The notes: generated from the letters alone by a model not told the origin. A stretch of DNA of 64,000 bases from Pseudomonas brenneri (GCF_007858285.1 NZ_VFIL01000003.1:124001-188000); one strand, 5' to 3'. Counted from the first letter of the stretch, positions 44,237 through 52,438 are shown. Made by a program: numbers and translations.

Positions 44237-45163
44237 ATGACGAGCGTAAGTCCTCAGCAGTACGCGCCCAACTACGCCTATGAAATGCCACCCAAGCCAG
44301 AGCACACACCGCAAGAAAACAGCGCCAAAGCAGGTACTCCTGACCAACCCCAGTCAGATTCAGCACCCTCTCGTCAGCCGATGACTACACCGCAGCGGGG
44401 GCAGTTTTCGACGCATAAGGGGCTGGTCAACTCGCCGCCATCGGCGAAGACTACCGACCCCGCCCAGCTTGCACAGCTTTTCCAAGAGAACACTCAGCTT
44501 AAAAACAAGATCAAGCAAGTGATGGCAGAGCTCACACCGATAGTAAATGGGCTTGCGCAGCAAATAGCCCAGTTGAAACAGCAGGTTGAGGCTAAAAAAA
44601 GTCCTACTTCGGCGACATCCCAAACGCCTGCCAGGGCGTCGACTCCAAGCACCGCTGATACCTCTGGTTCTGGGCGCGTCCCTAAACGCACTGAGCCTGA
44701 AGTGTCCGCTGCAGATGAGAGGGCACCCTCATCTGGCGCGAATACATCTAGCAATATCAAAAAAATGTCCGAAGAAAACAAGGAGCTTCATGCAACGATT
44801 GAGAGTATGAGGAATGATTTCAATCAAGTGGTTGCGCGACTTCAACAGGAAATCGGCGAGATCAAACAAAAAATCGGAAACTCCGGTTCAGATGCACCTC
44901 CAGAAGTCTCGTCGAATCAAGCCCACGACGCCGAATCAGCATCCAATGATGAGCAAGCCCCGCTGGCCTCTACTCCTGAGGCGGCGGCTGGTTCCAGTGA
45001 ACAGAGTCCCGCTACTCAGAGCAGCATTGACAGTCTGGCCCTTGAAACCAAAACGCTGAGCGCTGAGGTTGCAAAGATGATTGAGCATTTTAAAGCAGTG
45101 ATTAAAGAGCTTGAGCGAGAAATTGTTGACCTTAACCAGAAAGTCAGCACTTCAGACGCTTAA
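44237..45163 (+). CDS. Orphan protein with three 38-residue coiled-coil repeats, possible type III secreted protein
   Basis: A 308-residue protein of no family I recognise. Three related helical segments (about 81-118, 177-213 and 267-304) share the pattern E-N/T-x2-L-x3-I/V ... V/I-x2-L-x2-E/Q-I-x2-L/I-x-Q-K-V/I and should form coiled coils. They are joined by Ser/Thr/Pro/Ala-rich, probably disordered linkers. No Cys, signal peptide or membrane helix is present. GAGAGG six bases before the ATG at 44237 supports this start over 44198. From it, position 4 is Val, no acidic residue occurs in the first 12, and the first 50 residues are rich in Ser, Gln and Pro, all traits of type III secretion substrates. 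AT content is higher than in its neighbours. Confidence 0.75.
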   Translation: MTSVSPQQYAPNYAYEMPPKPEHTPQENSAKAGTPDQPQSDSAPSRQPMTTPQRGQFSTHKGLVNSPPSAKTTDPAQLAQLFQENTQLKNKIKQVMAELTPIVNGLAQQIAQLKQQVEAKKSPTSATSQTPARASTPSTADTSGSGRVPKRTEPEVSAADERAPSSGANTSSNIKKMSEENKELHATIESMRNDFNQVVARLQQEIGEIKQKIGNSGSDAPPEVSSNQAHDAESASNDEQAPLASTPEAAAGSSEQSPATQSSIDSLALETKTLSAEVAKMIEHFKAVIKELEREIVDLNQKVSTSDA

Positions 45164-45183
45164 GGTGGGGCACGGTGTAGCAT

Positions 45184-45212
45184 TGCCGACAGTGCATGGA
45201 ACACTGTCGGCA
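45184..45212. other. Perfect 11-bp hairpin after the coiled-coil gene
   Basis: TGCCGACAGTG (45184-45194) pairs with CACTGTCGGCA (45202-45212) over a 7-base loop. No T-run follows, so it is not a standard intrinsic terminator on either strand; it may protect a 3' end. It lies between the convergent coiled-coil and AlaX genes. Confidence 0.6.
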
Positions 45213-45272
45213 CACGATTCGCAAAACCTCACTTGTGTCTTTCGTGGAAAAAATTGCAGCCTGGCGAATGCG

Positions 45273-46001
45273 TTACTCAAACCGCAAGATCACCCTCCGG
45301 TTATGCTTGCTCTTCTTCTCGATTTTTTCGCAGAACACCCGGCCGATTTCCTCGGTGTTGACCACGTGGGTGCCGCCACACGGCTGGATATCGATGCCGG
45401 CAATTTCAATCACCCGCACTGCGCCCTGGATCACCGGTGGAGCGACGGCCTGAGTACGGGTGATTTGTAGCAGGGTGGAATATTCAGAGGCCGGCATCGA
45501 CAGCGACTTGACCTCATGAGCCTGCTCGATCAAGGCGTTGAGGTCGCGGGTGATGCTTTCCTTGTCCAGGGTCATTTCCGGCAGGTCGAAATCCAGGCGG
45601 CCCTTGTCGGCGCTGATGCTGCAACCGGTCACCGGGGCGTCGATGATCGAGCACAGCAAATGCAGGCAGGTGTGCATCTTCATGTGCTGGTAGCGCCGCT
45701 CCCAGTCCAGGCCAGCATCCACCTGCACACCGGCCCGCAATGATTCGGGGCAATGTTCCACCTGGTGCCAGATGATCGAGCGCAGTACTGGGTCGCGCAC
45801 GGTCCCTGTCACGTTGACGCGGCTGCCGTCGGGCAGGGTGAAGTAGCCGGTATCTCCCGGCTGCCCACCTCCGGTGGGGTAGAACAGGGTGTGTTCCAGG
45901 GCGACGCCCTGTTCGCTGACGGCGATCACGCGGGCGCTGAAGGCGTTCTGGTAAGGCGCGCTGTCGAACAGCGCCAGGGTTTCCATTGTGTGTACGGACA
46001 T
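45273..46001 (-). CDS. AlaX-type aminoacyl-tRNA editing protein
   Basis: A 242-residue free-standing relative of the alanyl-tRNA synthetase editing domain. The zinc ligands are in HTCLHLL (His-x3-His) and CGGTHV (Cys-x3-His). AlaX proteins remove Ser or Gly wrongly attached to tRNA-Ala. Its ATG lies only 2 bases past the stop of the acetyltransferase gene, so it is co-translated with a cysteine-type biosynthetic operon, which is unusual and may mean it deals with a charging error caused by the operon's product. Confidence 0.85.
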   Translation of the reverse strand: MSVHTMETLALFDSAPYQNAFSARVIAVSEQGVALEHTLFYPTGGGQPGDTGYFTLPDGSRVNVTGTVRDPVLRSIIWHQVEHCPESLRAGVQVDAGLDWERRYQHMKMHTCLHLLCSIIDAPVTGCSISADKGRLDFDLPEMTLDKESITRDLNALIEQAHEVKSLSMPASEYSTLLQITRTQAVAPPVIQGAVRVIEIAGIDIQPCGGTHVVNTEEIGRVFCEKIEKKSKHNRRVILRFE

Positions 46002-46003
46002 GT

Positions 46004-46978
46004 TCAACCTCCAACGATCAGTGGGCTGGTTTGCAGCAGGCGCCGCACCATTGCGCTCAACCCGGGTGGGGAAAGCAGGGTGACCTCGAACTTCGGCCCG
46101 CACACCTTCAGGTTCAGGGGCAGGCGCGGTGGATGGGTGGGAGCCTGCAGCGTGCGCAGGCGAAATTGCAGGTGGTGACGCTCCTTGACCGTGGGTTCCA
46201 GCACCAGGCTGGACAGCGGATGGAAGTCGGCATCCAGCACCGTGACCCGGTGGCTGGTGCTGACTTCGCCGACCACATGCAGACGTTCGTCGAGGGCAAA
46301 TGCCCCGAGGTAATTGCTGGCGTCTGATTCGTCGTTTTTCTGCAACTGGATCTGATTGACTACCTTCACCTTGGTGCCGGCGGGCACGTCCTGGGTGATG
46401 ACACAGGAGGGGCTGATAAACACGTTGTCGCCGATCAGCACATAACCCAGCACCCTGGCGCCCGAGCCGACTTCCACATTGTTGCCCAGGCGCGGGTGGC
46501 GCTTGCCGTCAGGGTTGTTGGCGATGCCTCGTGCGCCCAGGGTCACGCCACACAGGATGTAGCAGTCATTGCCGATCTCGCAGGTTTCGCCGATCACCGT
46601 GCCAAAGCCATGATCCAGTACAAAACGTCGGCCAATGCGGGCAGCCGGGTGGATTTCGGCCCCGGACAGGATCTTGCCCTGGTTGCTCAACGTCAGCGCG
46701 ATGGCACAGAACTGGCTGTGGGGCTGGTCGGAAAGATTCCATACCCGGTGCGCCAACCGGTAATACAGCACGGCCTTGAACGAGGCGTAGGATTCCAGGA
46801 TCAGTTCGCCCCGGCCCCTGGACGCCGGGTCGCGCCAGGCATAGGCGATCAGGTCCTCGGCCACTTCCTGCGCCGCCGGCTGGATCAATTGCGCCAGGTG
46901 CGGCTGCAACTGTGCTATCTGCGCCGGCGAGAGGGTCTTGATGAGGTGGGTCAGCAACTCATCGTGCAACTGTTGCAT
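46004..46978 (-). CDS. Serine acetyltransferase homologue with C-terminal extension ending in Gly-Gly
   Basis: A 324-residue left-handed beta-helix acyltransferase like CysE/EpsC. The hexapeptide region includes HPAARIGRRFVLDHGFGTVIGE with the catalytic His, and GVTLGARG. It should make O-acetylserine, or acylate a related hydroxy-amino acid. After the helix, about 95 residues form an extension not found in CysE, and the protein ends Leu-Ile-Val-Gly-Gly. I chose the ATG at 46978 because GGGAGG lies 10 bases before it; the ATG at 46996 has no ribosome site. The gene lies between the cysteine synthase and AlaX genes. Confidence 0.82.
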   Translation of the reverse strand: MQQLHDELLTHLIKTLSPAQIAQLQPHLAQLIQPAAQEVAEDLIAYAWRDPASRGRGELILESYASFKAVLYYRLAHRVWNLSDQPHSQFCAIALTLSNQGKILSGAEIHPAARIGRRFVLDHGFGTVIGETCEIGNDCYILCGVTLGARGIANNPDGKRHPRLGNNVEVGSGARVLGYVLIGDNVFISPSCVITQDVPAGTKVKVVNQIQLQKNDESDASNYLGAFALDERLHVVGEVSTSHRVTVLDADFHPLSSLVLEPTVKERHHLQFRLRTLQAPTHPPRLPLNLKVCGPKFEVTLLSPPGLSAMVRRLLQTSPLIVGG

Positions 46979-47019
46979 GTCGATAAAGCCTCCCATGGAA
47001 GGCACCCCCGTAATTGTCG

Positions 47020-47934
47020 TTATTCGAAACAGGGCAGATAACTGTCGGCGCTGTCGTACACCATGGTCAGGACGACGGTGTCGGTGGGCAGTTCCGGGGC
47101 GAGCCTGGCGATGGCTACCATATTGGCGGCTGACGACAGCCCCAGGCTGATGGCATCGGTACGCATGATGCGCTTCATCATTTCCAGGCAGTCGAGGCGC
47201 GAAACCTTGAGCATGCCGTCCAGTACATTCAGGTTGAGAATGCTCGGGATCAAGCCGATGGACAGGCCCTGGATATGGTGCGGCGCATGGCGGTCGCTGA
47301 GCAGGTCGCACTCCTCGGGTTCGACCCCCATCACGCGGATCTGCGGCCAGGTGGCCTTGAGGGTTTCACCGATACCGGTGATATGACCCCCGGTACCGAT
47401 GCCGCTGACAAAATAGTCGACCTGGCGCTCGCCAAAGGCGCGGATGATTTCCGGGGCGGTGGTGTCGCGATGGGTCTGGGGGTTGGCGCCGTTACGCTGT
47501 TGGTTGAGCATGACGAAGCTGGGGTTTTCCAACTGCAGTTCCATGCACTTTTCGCCATGGGAGTTGTTGCCCAGGCGGCTGTCCGACAGCACCACCTTGG
47601 CTCCATACAGGCGCAGCAGTTTCTGCTTTTCGGGGCTGTAGTTGTCGGGAATCACCAGCACCACTTTGTAGCCCAGCACATTGCCGGCCATGACCAGGCC
47701 GATACCCGTGTTGCCACCGCTGGGTTCGATGATGGTTTGCCCCGAATCGCGAATCAGGATGCCCCGGCGTTCGGCGTCGAGGATCATCCCCAGGGCGATC
47801 CGCGCCTTGTGGCTGCCGCCCGGATTCAGGGATTCGAGCTTGGCAAAGACCTCGATGCCGAGGTCTTCGGAGAATTGTTCCAGGCGCACGATGGGCGTTT
47901 GGCCAATGGCGTCGAGTATGGAGTTATGCAGCAT
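47020..47934 (-). CDS. Cysteine synthase-family PLP enzyme (CysK/CysM type)
   Basis: A 304-residue fold-type II PLP enzyme. The PLP Lys is in LNPGGSHKARIA (about residue 43), the substrate loop is EPSGGNTG, and the phosphate loop is GIGTGGHITG. It should replace the acetyl group of O-acetylserine, or the phosphate of a phosphoserine, with a sulfur nucleophile. The neighbouring fusion encodes all parts needed to make a protein thiocarboxylate, which in mycobacterial CysM/CysO serves as that nucleophile. The stop is 41 bases from the acetyltransferase start. Confidence 0.9.
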   Translation of the reverse strand: MLHNSILDAIGQTPIVRLEQFSEDLGIEVFAKLESLNPGGSHKARIALGMILDAERRGILIRDSGQTIIEPSGGNTGIGLVMAGNVLGYKVVLVIPDNYSPEKQKLLRLYGAKVVLSDSRLGNNSHGEKCMELQLENPSFVMLNQQRNGANPQTHRDTTAPEIIRAFGERQVDYFVSGIGTGGHITGIGETLKATWPQIRVMGVEPEECDLLSDRHAPHHIQGLSIGLIPSILNLNVLDGMLKVSRLDCLEMMKRIMRTDAISLGLSSAANMVAIARLAPELPTDTVVLTMVYDSADSYLPCFE

Positions 47935-47960
47935 CAGATAAGTACCCCCAAGGCCCGTGA

Positions 47961-49823
47961 TCAGTACAAAGGCATGTCGGGTTCGACGTCGCGCACCCAG
48001 TGTTTCATGCCGCCTTCCAGCACCCGGGTGTTGGCAAAGCCCGCTGCCAGCAAGGTACTGGCGGCTTGCTCGGCGCGGATGCCGGCGTAGCAGATCAGGT
48101 AATGGGTATTGTCACGGCTGAGGGTATCGAGCTGATCGTCGAGCTGGGCCAGGGGGATGTGCACCACGCCGGGGAGTTGGCACACCTCCAGCTCGCTGGC
48201 GTCGCGCACATCCAGCAGGATGTCGGCGCTGCTACGGCGTTCCAGCAACTGCTTGAGCACCTGGGGCTTGATGTAGTGTTCTTCGGCCAGGCTGGGGGCG
48301 TTGCGGATGGCATCGGCACACACGGCGGCTGTGGGTTGGTGCTCATCGCGCAGTTCGGAGCAGCACGGGCAATCGGCGCGCCGCTTGAAACGGATTTCAC
48401 TGAATTTCATGGCCAGGGCATCAAAGCGCATCAACCGACCTGACAACGGTTCGCCCAGACCGATCAGCAACTTGATTGCCTCGGTGGCCTGGATCATCCC
48501 GACCACCCCGGGTAGTACACCGATGACCCCGCCGGCGCTGCAATTGGGCGCCAGTTCCGCCGGTGGCGCGTGGGGGTACAGGCAGCGGTAGCAGGGCCCG
48601 CCTTGATAATTGAACACGCTGATCTGGCCATCGAAACGATAGATTGCGCCGTACACCAGCGGCTTGCCCAACTGTACGCAGGCATCGTTGACGAGGTAGC
48701 GGGTCTCGAAATTGTCGGTGCCGTCGATCACCAGGTCGTAGGCACCGACCAGCTCCAGGGCATTGTCGGCATTCAATGCGGTGTCGTAGGTGTTGATTTG
48801 GATATGGCGGTTGAGGTCTTGCAGGCGCTGCTTGGCGGATTCGACCTTGGGCAGGCCCAGGGTGCTGTTGCCGTGGACAACCTGGCGTTGCAGGTTGCTG
48901 CTTTCCACCACGTCGAAGTCCACCAGCCCCAGGGTGCCGATGCCGGCGGCGGCCAGGTACAGGCTGATGGGCGAGCCCAGGCCACCCGTACCGATGATCA
49001 GCACCTTGGCCTTCTTCAGGCTCAGTTGCCCTTCGCGGCCAACGCCGGGCAGGGTGATATGACGCACATAGCGCTGCACTTCCTCGTTGCTCAGCGAGTC
49101 GATGTCCATGCCACCGGAGGTGGCCAGCAGCACTTCGATTTTTACCTTTTCGGGTAGCGGCTCGTCGGGGCCGATCAGTTCTTCCCCCGCCGTGAACAGG
49201 AAGTGCTCCTTGAGCTGACCGTTGTTTTCGTGGAACAGGTGCGCCCGCAGTTGCGGGTAGCGGGTGCAGGTGTCTTCAATGACTTCGCGCAATGTCGATC
49301 CGGCACCCTCAAGGGTCGATTCTGGCAACTTGGCCACGCGCACCAGGATGTCGGGGAAAGAGACAGCGTTCATGTACAACTCCGTTTGCAGGTCGTTGAA
49401 GGGGTTGAGGGCGAAGTGCGTGCCATCCCAGGCAAACAGTTTCGACCCAAGGGCCTTGCCCTGGCGGACATCCACCACCAGGTAGCTGACGGGGTAGATG
49501 GGTTCCCCCATGTACAGGGCCTTGTCCTGATCCTCGTCGCTGAAGTACGCACCGACATCCGGGTGGGAGTGGTAGATCACCACCACCGGGTTGTCCGTGC
49601 GAAAGGCCTTGTTCATCAGCAGCGTGTCGGTCACCGAGAAGGTGTAGCCGTTGGCCGCGCTGCGTGGGTACATCTCGGGGTTCTTGCGGTGCAACTCGTT
49701 CTGGATATTGCTGCCCAGGTACACACTGCCGTCGGCGAAGACAAAGCCGCAGCACTCTTCGGGATAGGTGCTGGCGGCGTGGGCGTAGATCTGTTCCAGG
49801 GTGGTTTGGCGGAGGACGTCCAT
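47961..49823 (-). CDS. JAMM protease / ubiquitin-like sulfur carrier / E1 (MoeB-like) / rhodanese fusion
   Basis: A 620-residue four-domain protein. (1) JAMM peptidase, about 1-145: Glu22 or Glu23 and His85-x-His87-x7-Ser95-x2-Asp98, all zinc and catalytic residues present. (2) MoaD/CysO-like ubiquitin fold, about 152-238, ending Ser-Gly237-Gly238. (3) ThiF/MoeB/E1 adenylation domain, about 244-490: GTGGLG 278-283, Asp369-type motif, Cys428 in PNCSAGG, and zinc Cys pairs CYRC (411-414) and CPCC (485-488). (4) Rhodanese, about 515-620: active-site Cys578 in a Cys-x2-Gly-x-Arg loop. Together they form a complete sulfur-carrier system on one chain. The diglycine is followed by only five residues before the E1 domain, so it must be cut free, presumably by the JAMM domain. 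Start ATG 49823; flanked by 26-base gaps on both sides in the operon. Confidence 0.88.
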   Translation of the reverse strand: MDVLRQTTLEQIYAHAASTYPEECCGFVFADGSVYLGSNIQNELHRKNPEMYPRSAANGYTFSVTDTLLMNKAFRTDNPVVVIYHSHPDVGAYFSDEDQDKALYMGEPIYPVSYLVVDVRQGKALGSKLFAWDGTHFALNPFNDLQTELYMNAVSFPDILVRVAKLPESTLEGAGSTLREVIEDTCTRYPQLRAHLFHENNGQLKEHFLFTAGEELIGPDEPLPEKVKIEVLLATSGGMDIDSLSNEEVQRYVRHITLPGVGREGQLSLKKAKVLIIGTGGLGSPISLYLAAAGIGTLGLVDFDVVESSNLQRQVVHGNSTLGLPKVESAKQRLQDLNRHIQINTYDTALNADNALELVGAYDLVIDGTDNFETRYLVNDACVQLGKPLVYGAIYRFDGQISVFNYQGGPCYRCLYPHAPPAELAPNCSAGGVIGVLPGVVGMIQATEAIKLLIGLGEPLSGRLMRFDALAMKFSEIRFKRRADCPCCSELRDEHQPTAAVCADAIRNAPSLAEEHYIKPQVLKQLLERRSSADILLDVRDASELEVCQLPGVVHIPLAQLDDQLDTLSRDNTHYLICYAGIRAEQAASTLLAAGFANTRVLEGGMKHWVRDVEPDMPLY

Positions 49824-49849
49824 GTTTCTCTCGCGTGGTGGGGAAAGGG

Positions 49850-50800
49850 TCAATTGGGCTTGGCCAGGAGCTTTTCGATGGGCAACTTGGTGATTGCAAA
49901 GCCGGCCAGCAGGATCGCGGAGTACAGCATCAGGTCCCGGGACAGCTCCAGGCCTTCGTACCAGGCGCCGATGATCACGGCGAACACCGGGAAAATGATA
50001 AAGACGAACGACAGGATGATCGGGCTCAGGCGCTTGAGCAGCATGAAATACACGATAAAACCGCCGACCGATGCCACCAGGCCCAGGTACAGCAGGGCGC
50101 TCCAGGAGCGCAGGGTGATGGCCTCGAAGGTCGGGGCTTCGAACCATAGGCCGGCGACGAACAGCATCAGCCCGGCAATCCCGATGGGCAGGGTGTTGTA
50201 GGTGATCACGCTGATGGCGCTGCCTTTTTGCTTGGTAATGACATAGCACAAGGCATGCATGATCGCGGCGGTCAGAATCGCCAGCACGCCGAAGAACTCG
50301 GCATGGTCAAGGTGCAATCCCTGGCTCCTGATGATCATGTACAGGCTGCCGAAACCGATCCCAATCCCCACGACCTGGGAAAAGTAGATGCGCTCGCGCA
50401 GGAACAGCGCCGAGAAAATCAGGATAAACACCGGCATGCAACTGAACAGCAGGGCGGTGAGGCCGGACGAGACGTGCATTTCGCCATAGTTGAGCAGGTA
50501 GTAGGGAACACTGAAGTAGCAGAGGGTCACGAATACAAAGAACCAGCGGCTTTCCCGTGGAAACAGGATCGGCTCGCGACGCACCAGGGCAAAACACAGG
50601 AACAGTGGAAAGGCGATCAGGAAGCGCAGGCCCGCCGAGGTCAATGGCGGCACGCTTTCCACCGCGATCTTGATCCCCAGCCAGGTGGTGCCCCAGCTCA
50701 GGCAGACAATCAGGAACATTACACTGGTGATCAGGCCAGCCAGCCATTGTTTGTGTGATTTGGTTTTTTCGGCATTTTCGAGAACGGCGGACATTGGCAT
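49850..50800 (-). CDS. EamA/DMT-family exporter
   Basis: A 316-residue drug/metabolite transporter with ten hydrophobic segments in two EamA repeats (first begins VCLSWGTTWLGIKIAVESVPP). Family members such as RhtA and YdeD/EamA export amino acids, including cysteine and O-acetylserine. As first gene of the cysteine-type operon it may export the product or a toxic excess. AGGGAAG precedes the ATG at 50800. It is divergent from the MocR-type regulator. Confidence 0.88.
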   Translation of the reverse strand: MPMSAVLENAEKTKSHKQWLAGLITSVMFLIVCLSWGTTWLGIKIAVESVPPLTSAGLRFLIAFPLFLCFALVRREPILFPRESRWFFVFVTLCYFSVPYYLLNYGEMHVSSGLTALLFSCMPVFILIFSALFLRERIYFSQVVGIGIGFGSLYMIIRSQGLHLDHAEFFGVLAILTAAIMHALCYVITKQKGSAISVITYNTLPIGIAGLMLFVAGLWFEAPTFEAITLRSWSALLYLGLVASVGGFIVYFMLLKRLSPIILSFVFIIFPVFAVIIGAWYEGLELSRDLMLYSAILLAGFAITKLPIEKLLAKPN

Positions 50801-50824
50801 CGTTTATTGCTTCCCTGAGCCGGA

Positions 50825-50875
50825 ATTGAACTCTATATTGAACTTGTAATTAGAGGTTTTACCCGGTGATTGAAC
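50825..50875. promoter_or_regulatory. Three ATTGAAC direct repeats in the divergent control region
   Basis: ATTGAAC occurs at 50825-50831, 50837-50843 and 50869-50875, all in the same orientation. The first two are 12 bases apart, the third 32 bases further. MocR/PdxR regulators often bind direct repeats. The region is only 103 bases long and serves both the exporter operon and the regulator gene. Confidence 0.6.
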
Positions 50876-50903
50876 CCGTAAAAGCACACTATTAGGGCGA
50901 AAG

Positions 50904-52328
50904 ATGGCTGTCAAAACAAATATTGACATGGTGTCAATTATGCGAGAGGGACTGTCCAGCGGGCAGGGCGTGAAGTACAAGCGCCTGTCCGACGTCATGG
51001 AACGGGGCATCCTCGAAGGCTTGATCGAGCCGGGACGAAAGCTGCCGCCTCACCGGGTGCTTTCGGACAACCTGGGGGTGACCATCGGTACCATCAGTCG
51101 TGCCTACGGCGAACTGGAACGCCTGGGCCTGGTAGTGGCGCGGGTGGGTGATGGAACATTCGTGCGCAAGCGTGGGATGGAGCGCCAGCGTGACGAGGGC
51201 TTTCGCAATTTCAGCGAGGAGCCGCGCCAGTACTTCGATATGAGTCGCAACATGCATATTCCGGGTCAGGAAACGACCTTCCTGGCCCAGAGCTTCCAAA
51301 CCCTGTCGACCAACGCCAAGTTTCTCCAGGACATCAGTGCCTATACTCCGGACGCCGGTTTGCCCCGCTACCGCGAGGCGGGGGCGCAATGGCTGGTGCA
51401 GCGCGATTTTCATCCGATTCCAGAGCAGGTCATCTGTGTCAATGGCGGCCAGCATGGGTTGCTGTGCGCCTTGATGGCCTTGGTGCGCGCGGGCGACACG
51501 GTGGTGACCGAGCAGCTGACCTACCCTGGCCTGATCACCGCCGCACGGATGCTCGGCATCCGGCTGATTGGCCTGGAAATGGATGAGGAGGGCGTGTTGC
51601 CCACGGCGCTGGACGAAGTCTGTCGCAATCACCGGGTGTCGGCCCTGTATTGCACGCCGACCATCCAGAATCCCACGACCGCCGTGTTGTCGGTGGCCCG
51701 CCGTGAGGCGCTGGTGAAGGTGTGTCGCGAGCACAACCTGTTGATCCTGGAAGACGAGGCACATGGGGTGCTGGTGGAGGACCGGCCGCCACCTTTGAGT
51801 CATTTTGCCCCGGAGCGCACGATTCTGATCAGCAGCCTGAGCAAGGCTGTGTCGGCGGGCCTGCGGGTGGGGTATGTACATGCGCCGCCGGCGCTGGTCA
51901 GCCGTATTTCTGCGGCCTTGCGCTCAACCTGCTGGATGGCCACGCCGGTGACCCTGGAGTTGGCCACGCAGTGGATTGAAAACGGCACGGCAGAGTATTT
52001 GTTGCATCAGCAGATCAATGAGATCAGCCGCCGCAAAACGTTGGTTGAGGACCTGTTGATGGGCCTGGAATACCGAACGCACCCCAACAGCCCGCACTTC
52101 TGGATTGAAGTCCCGGAGCCTTGGCGTGCGTCGGAAATCGAGGCTGAACTCAAGCAGAACAATTACCTGATCGCCACGGCAGAAGCCTTTGCGGTAGGAC
52201 AAACGGCGGTGCCGCAGTTCATTCGGGCAAGTATCTGCAATACGTCCGGGGACGATCAGCTGTTACGTGCGGGATTTGATGCGTTGGCCACGGCGCTGGG
52301 GCAGGGTGGCGACCGGTTTCATCTGTGA
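50904..52328 (+). CDS. MocR-type regulator (GntR HTH fused to aminotransferase-like domain)
   Basis: A 474-residue chimaera: an N-terminal GntR winged helix (about 25-95, with LPPHRVLSDNLGVTIGTISRAYGEL) and a fold-type I aminotransferase domain. The PLP Lys is in ISSLSKAVSAGLRVGY and the NGGQHG motif is present, so PLP or a PLP-amino acid adduct is the likely signal. It reads away from the exporter operon and is its probable regulator, linking it to an amino acid or to PLP supply. Confidence 0.9.
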   Translation: MAVKTNIDMVSIMREGLSSGQGVKYKRLSDVMERGILEGLIEPGRKLPPHRVLSDNLGVTIGTISRAYGELERLGLVVARVGDGTFVRKRGMERQRDEGFRNFSEEPRQYFDMSRNMHIPGQETTFLAQSFQTLSTNAKFLQDISAYTPDAGLPRYREAGAQWLVQRDFHPIPEQVICVNGGQHGLLCALMALVRAGDTVVTEQLTYPGLITAARMLGIRLIGLEMDEEGVLPTALDEVCRNHRVSALYCTPTIQNPTTAVLSVARREALVKVCREHNLLILEDEAHGVLVEDRPPPLSHFAPERTILISSLSKAVSAGLRVGYVHAPPALVSRISAALRSTCWMATPVTLELATQWIENGTAEYLLHQQINEISRRKTLVEDLLMGLEYRTHPNSPHFWIEVPEPWRASEIEAELKQNNYLIATAEAFAVGQTAVPQFIRASICNTSGDDQLLRAGFDALATALGQGGDRFHL

Positions 52329-52336
52329 GACCGCGT

Positions 52337-52417
52337 TATCGTTTATCCCAGGCAAGCCAGCGCCCACATTTTGACGCGTGAACCCCATCAAGTGTGGGGG
52401 CTGGCTTGCCTGCGATA
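52337..52417. repeat. REP doublet between MocR gene and ppsR
   Basis: TATCGTTTATCCCAGGCAAG and its imperfect reverse complement around CTGGCTTGCCTGCGATA face each other. It lies between the convergent MocR and ppsR genes. Confidence 0.8.
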
Positions 52418-52438
52418 GCGATGGACCCAAAATGAAAA

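Noticed and set aside
45184..45212. Intrinsic terminator for the coiled-coil gene
   Set aside because: The hairpin is perfect, but no T-run follows on either strand, so it is listed only as a hairpin.
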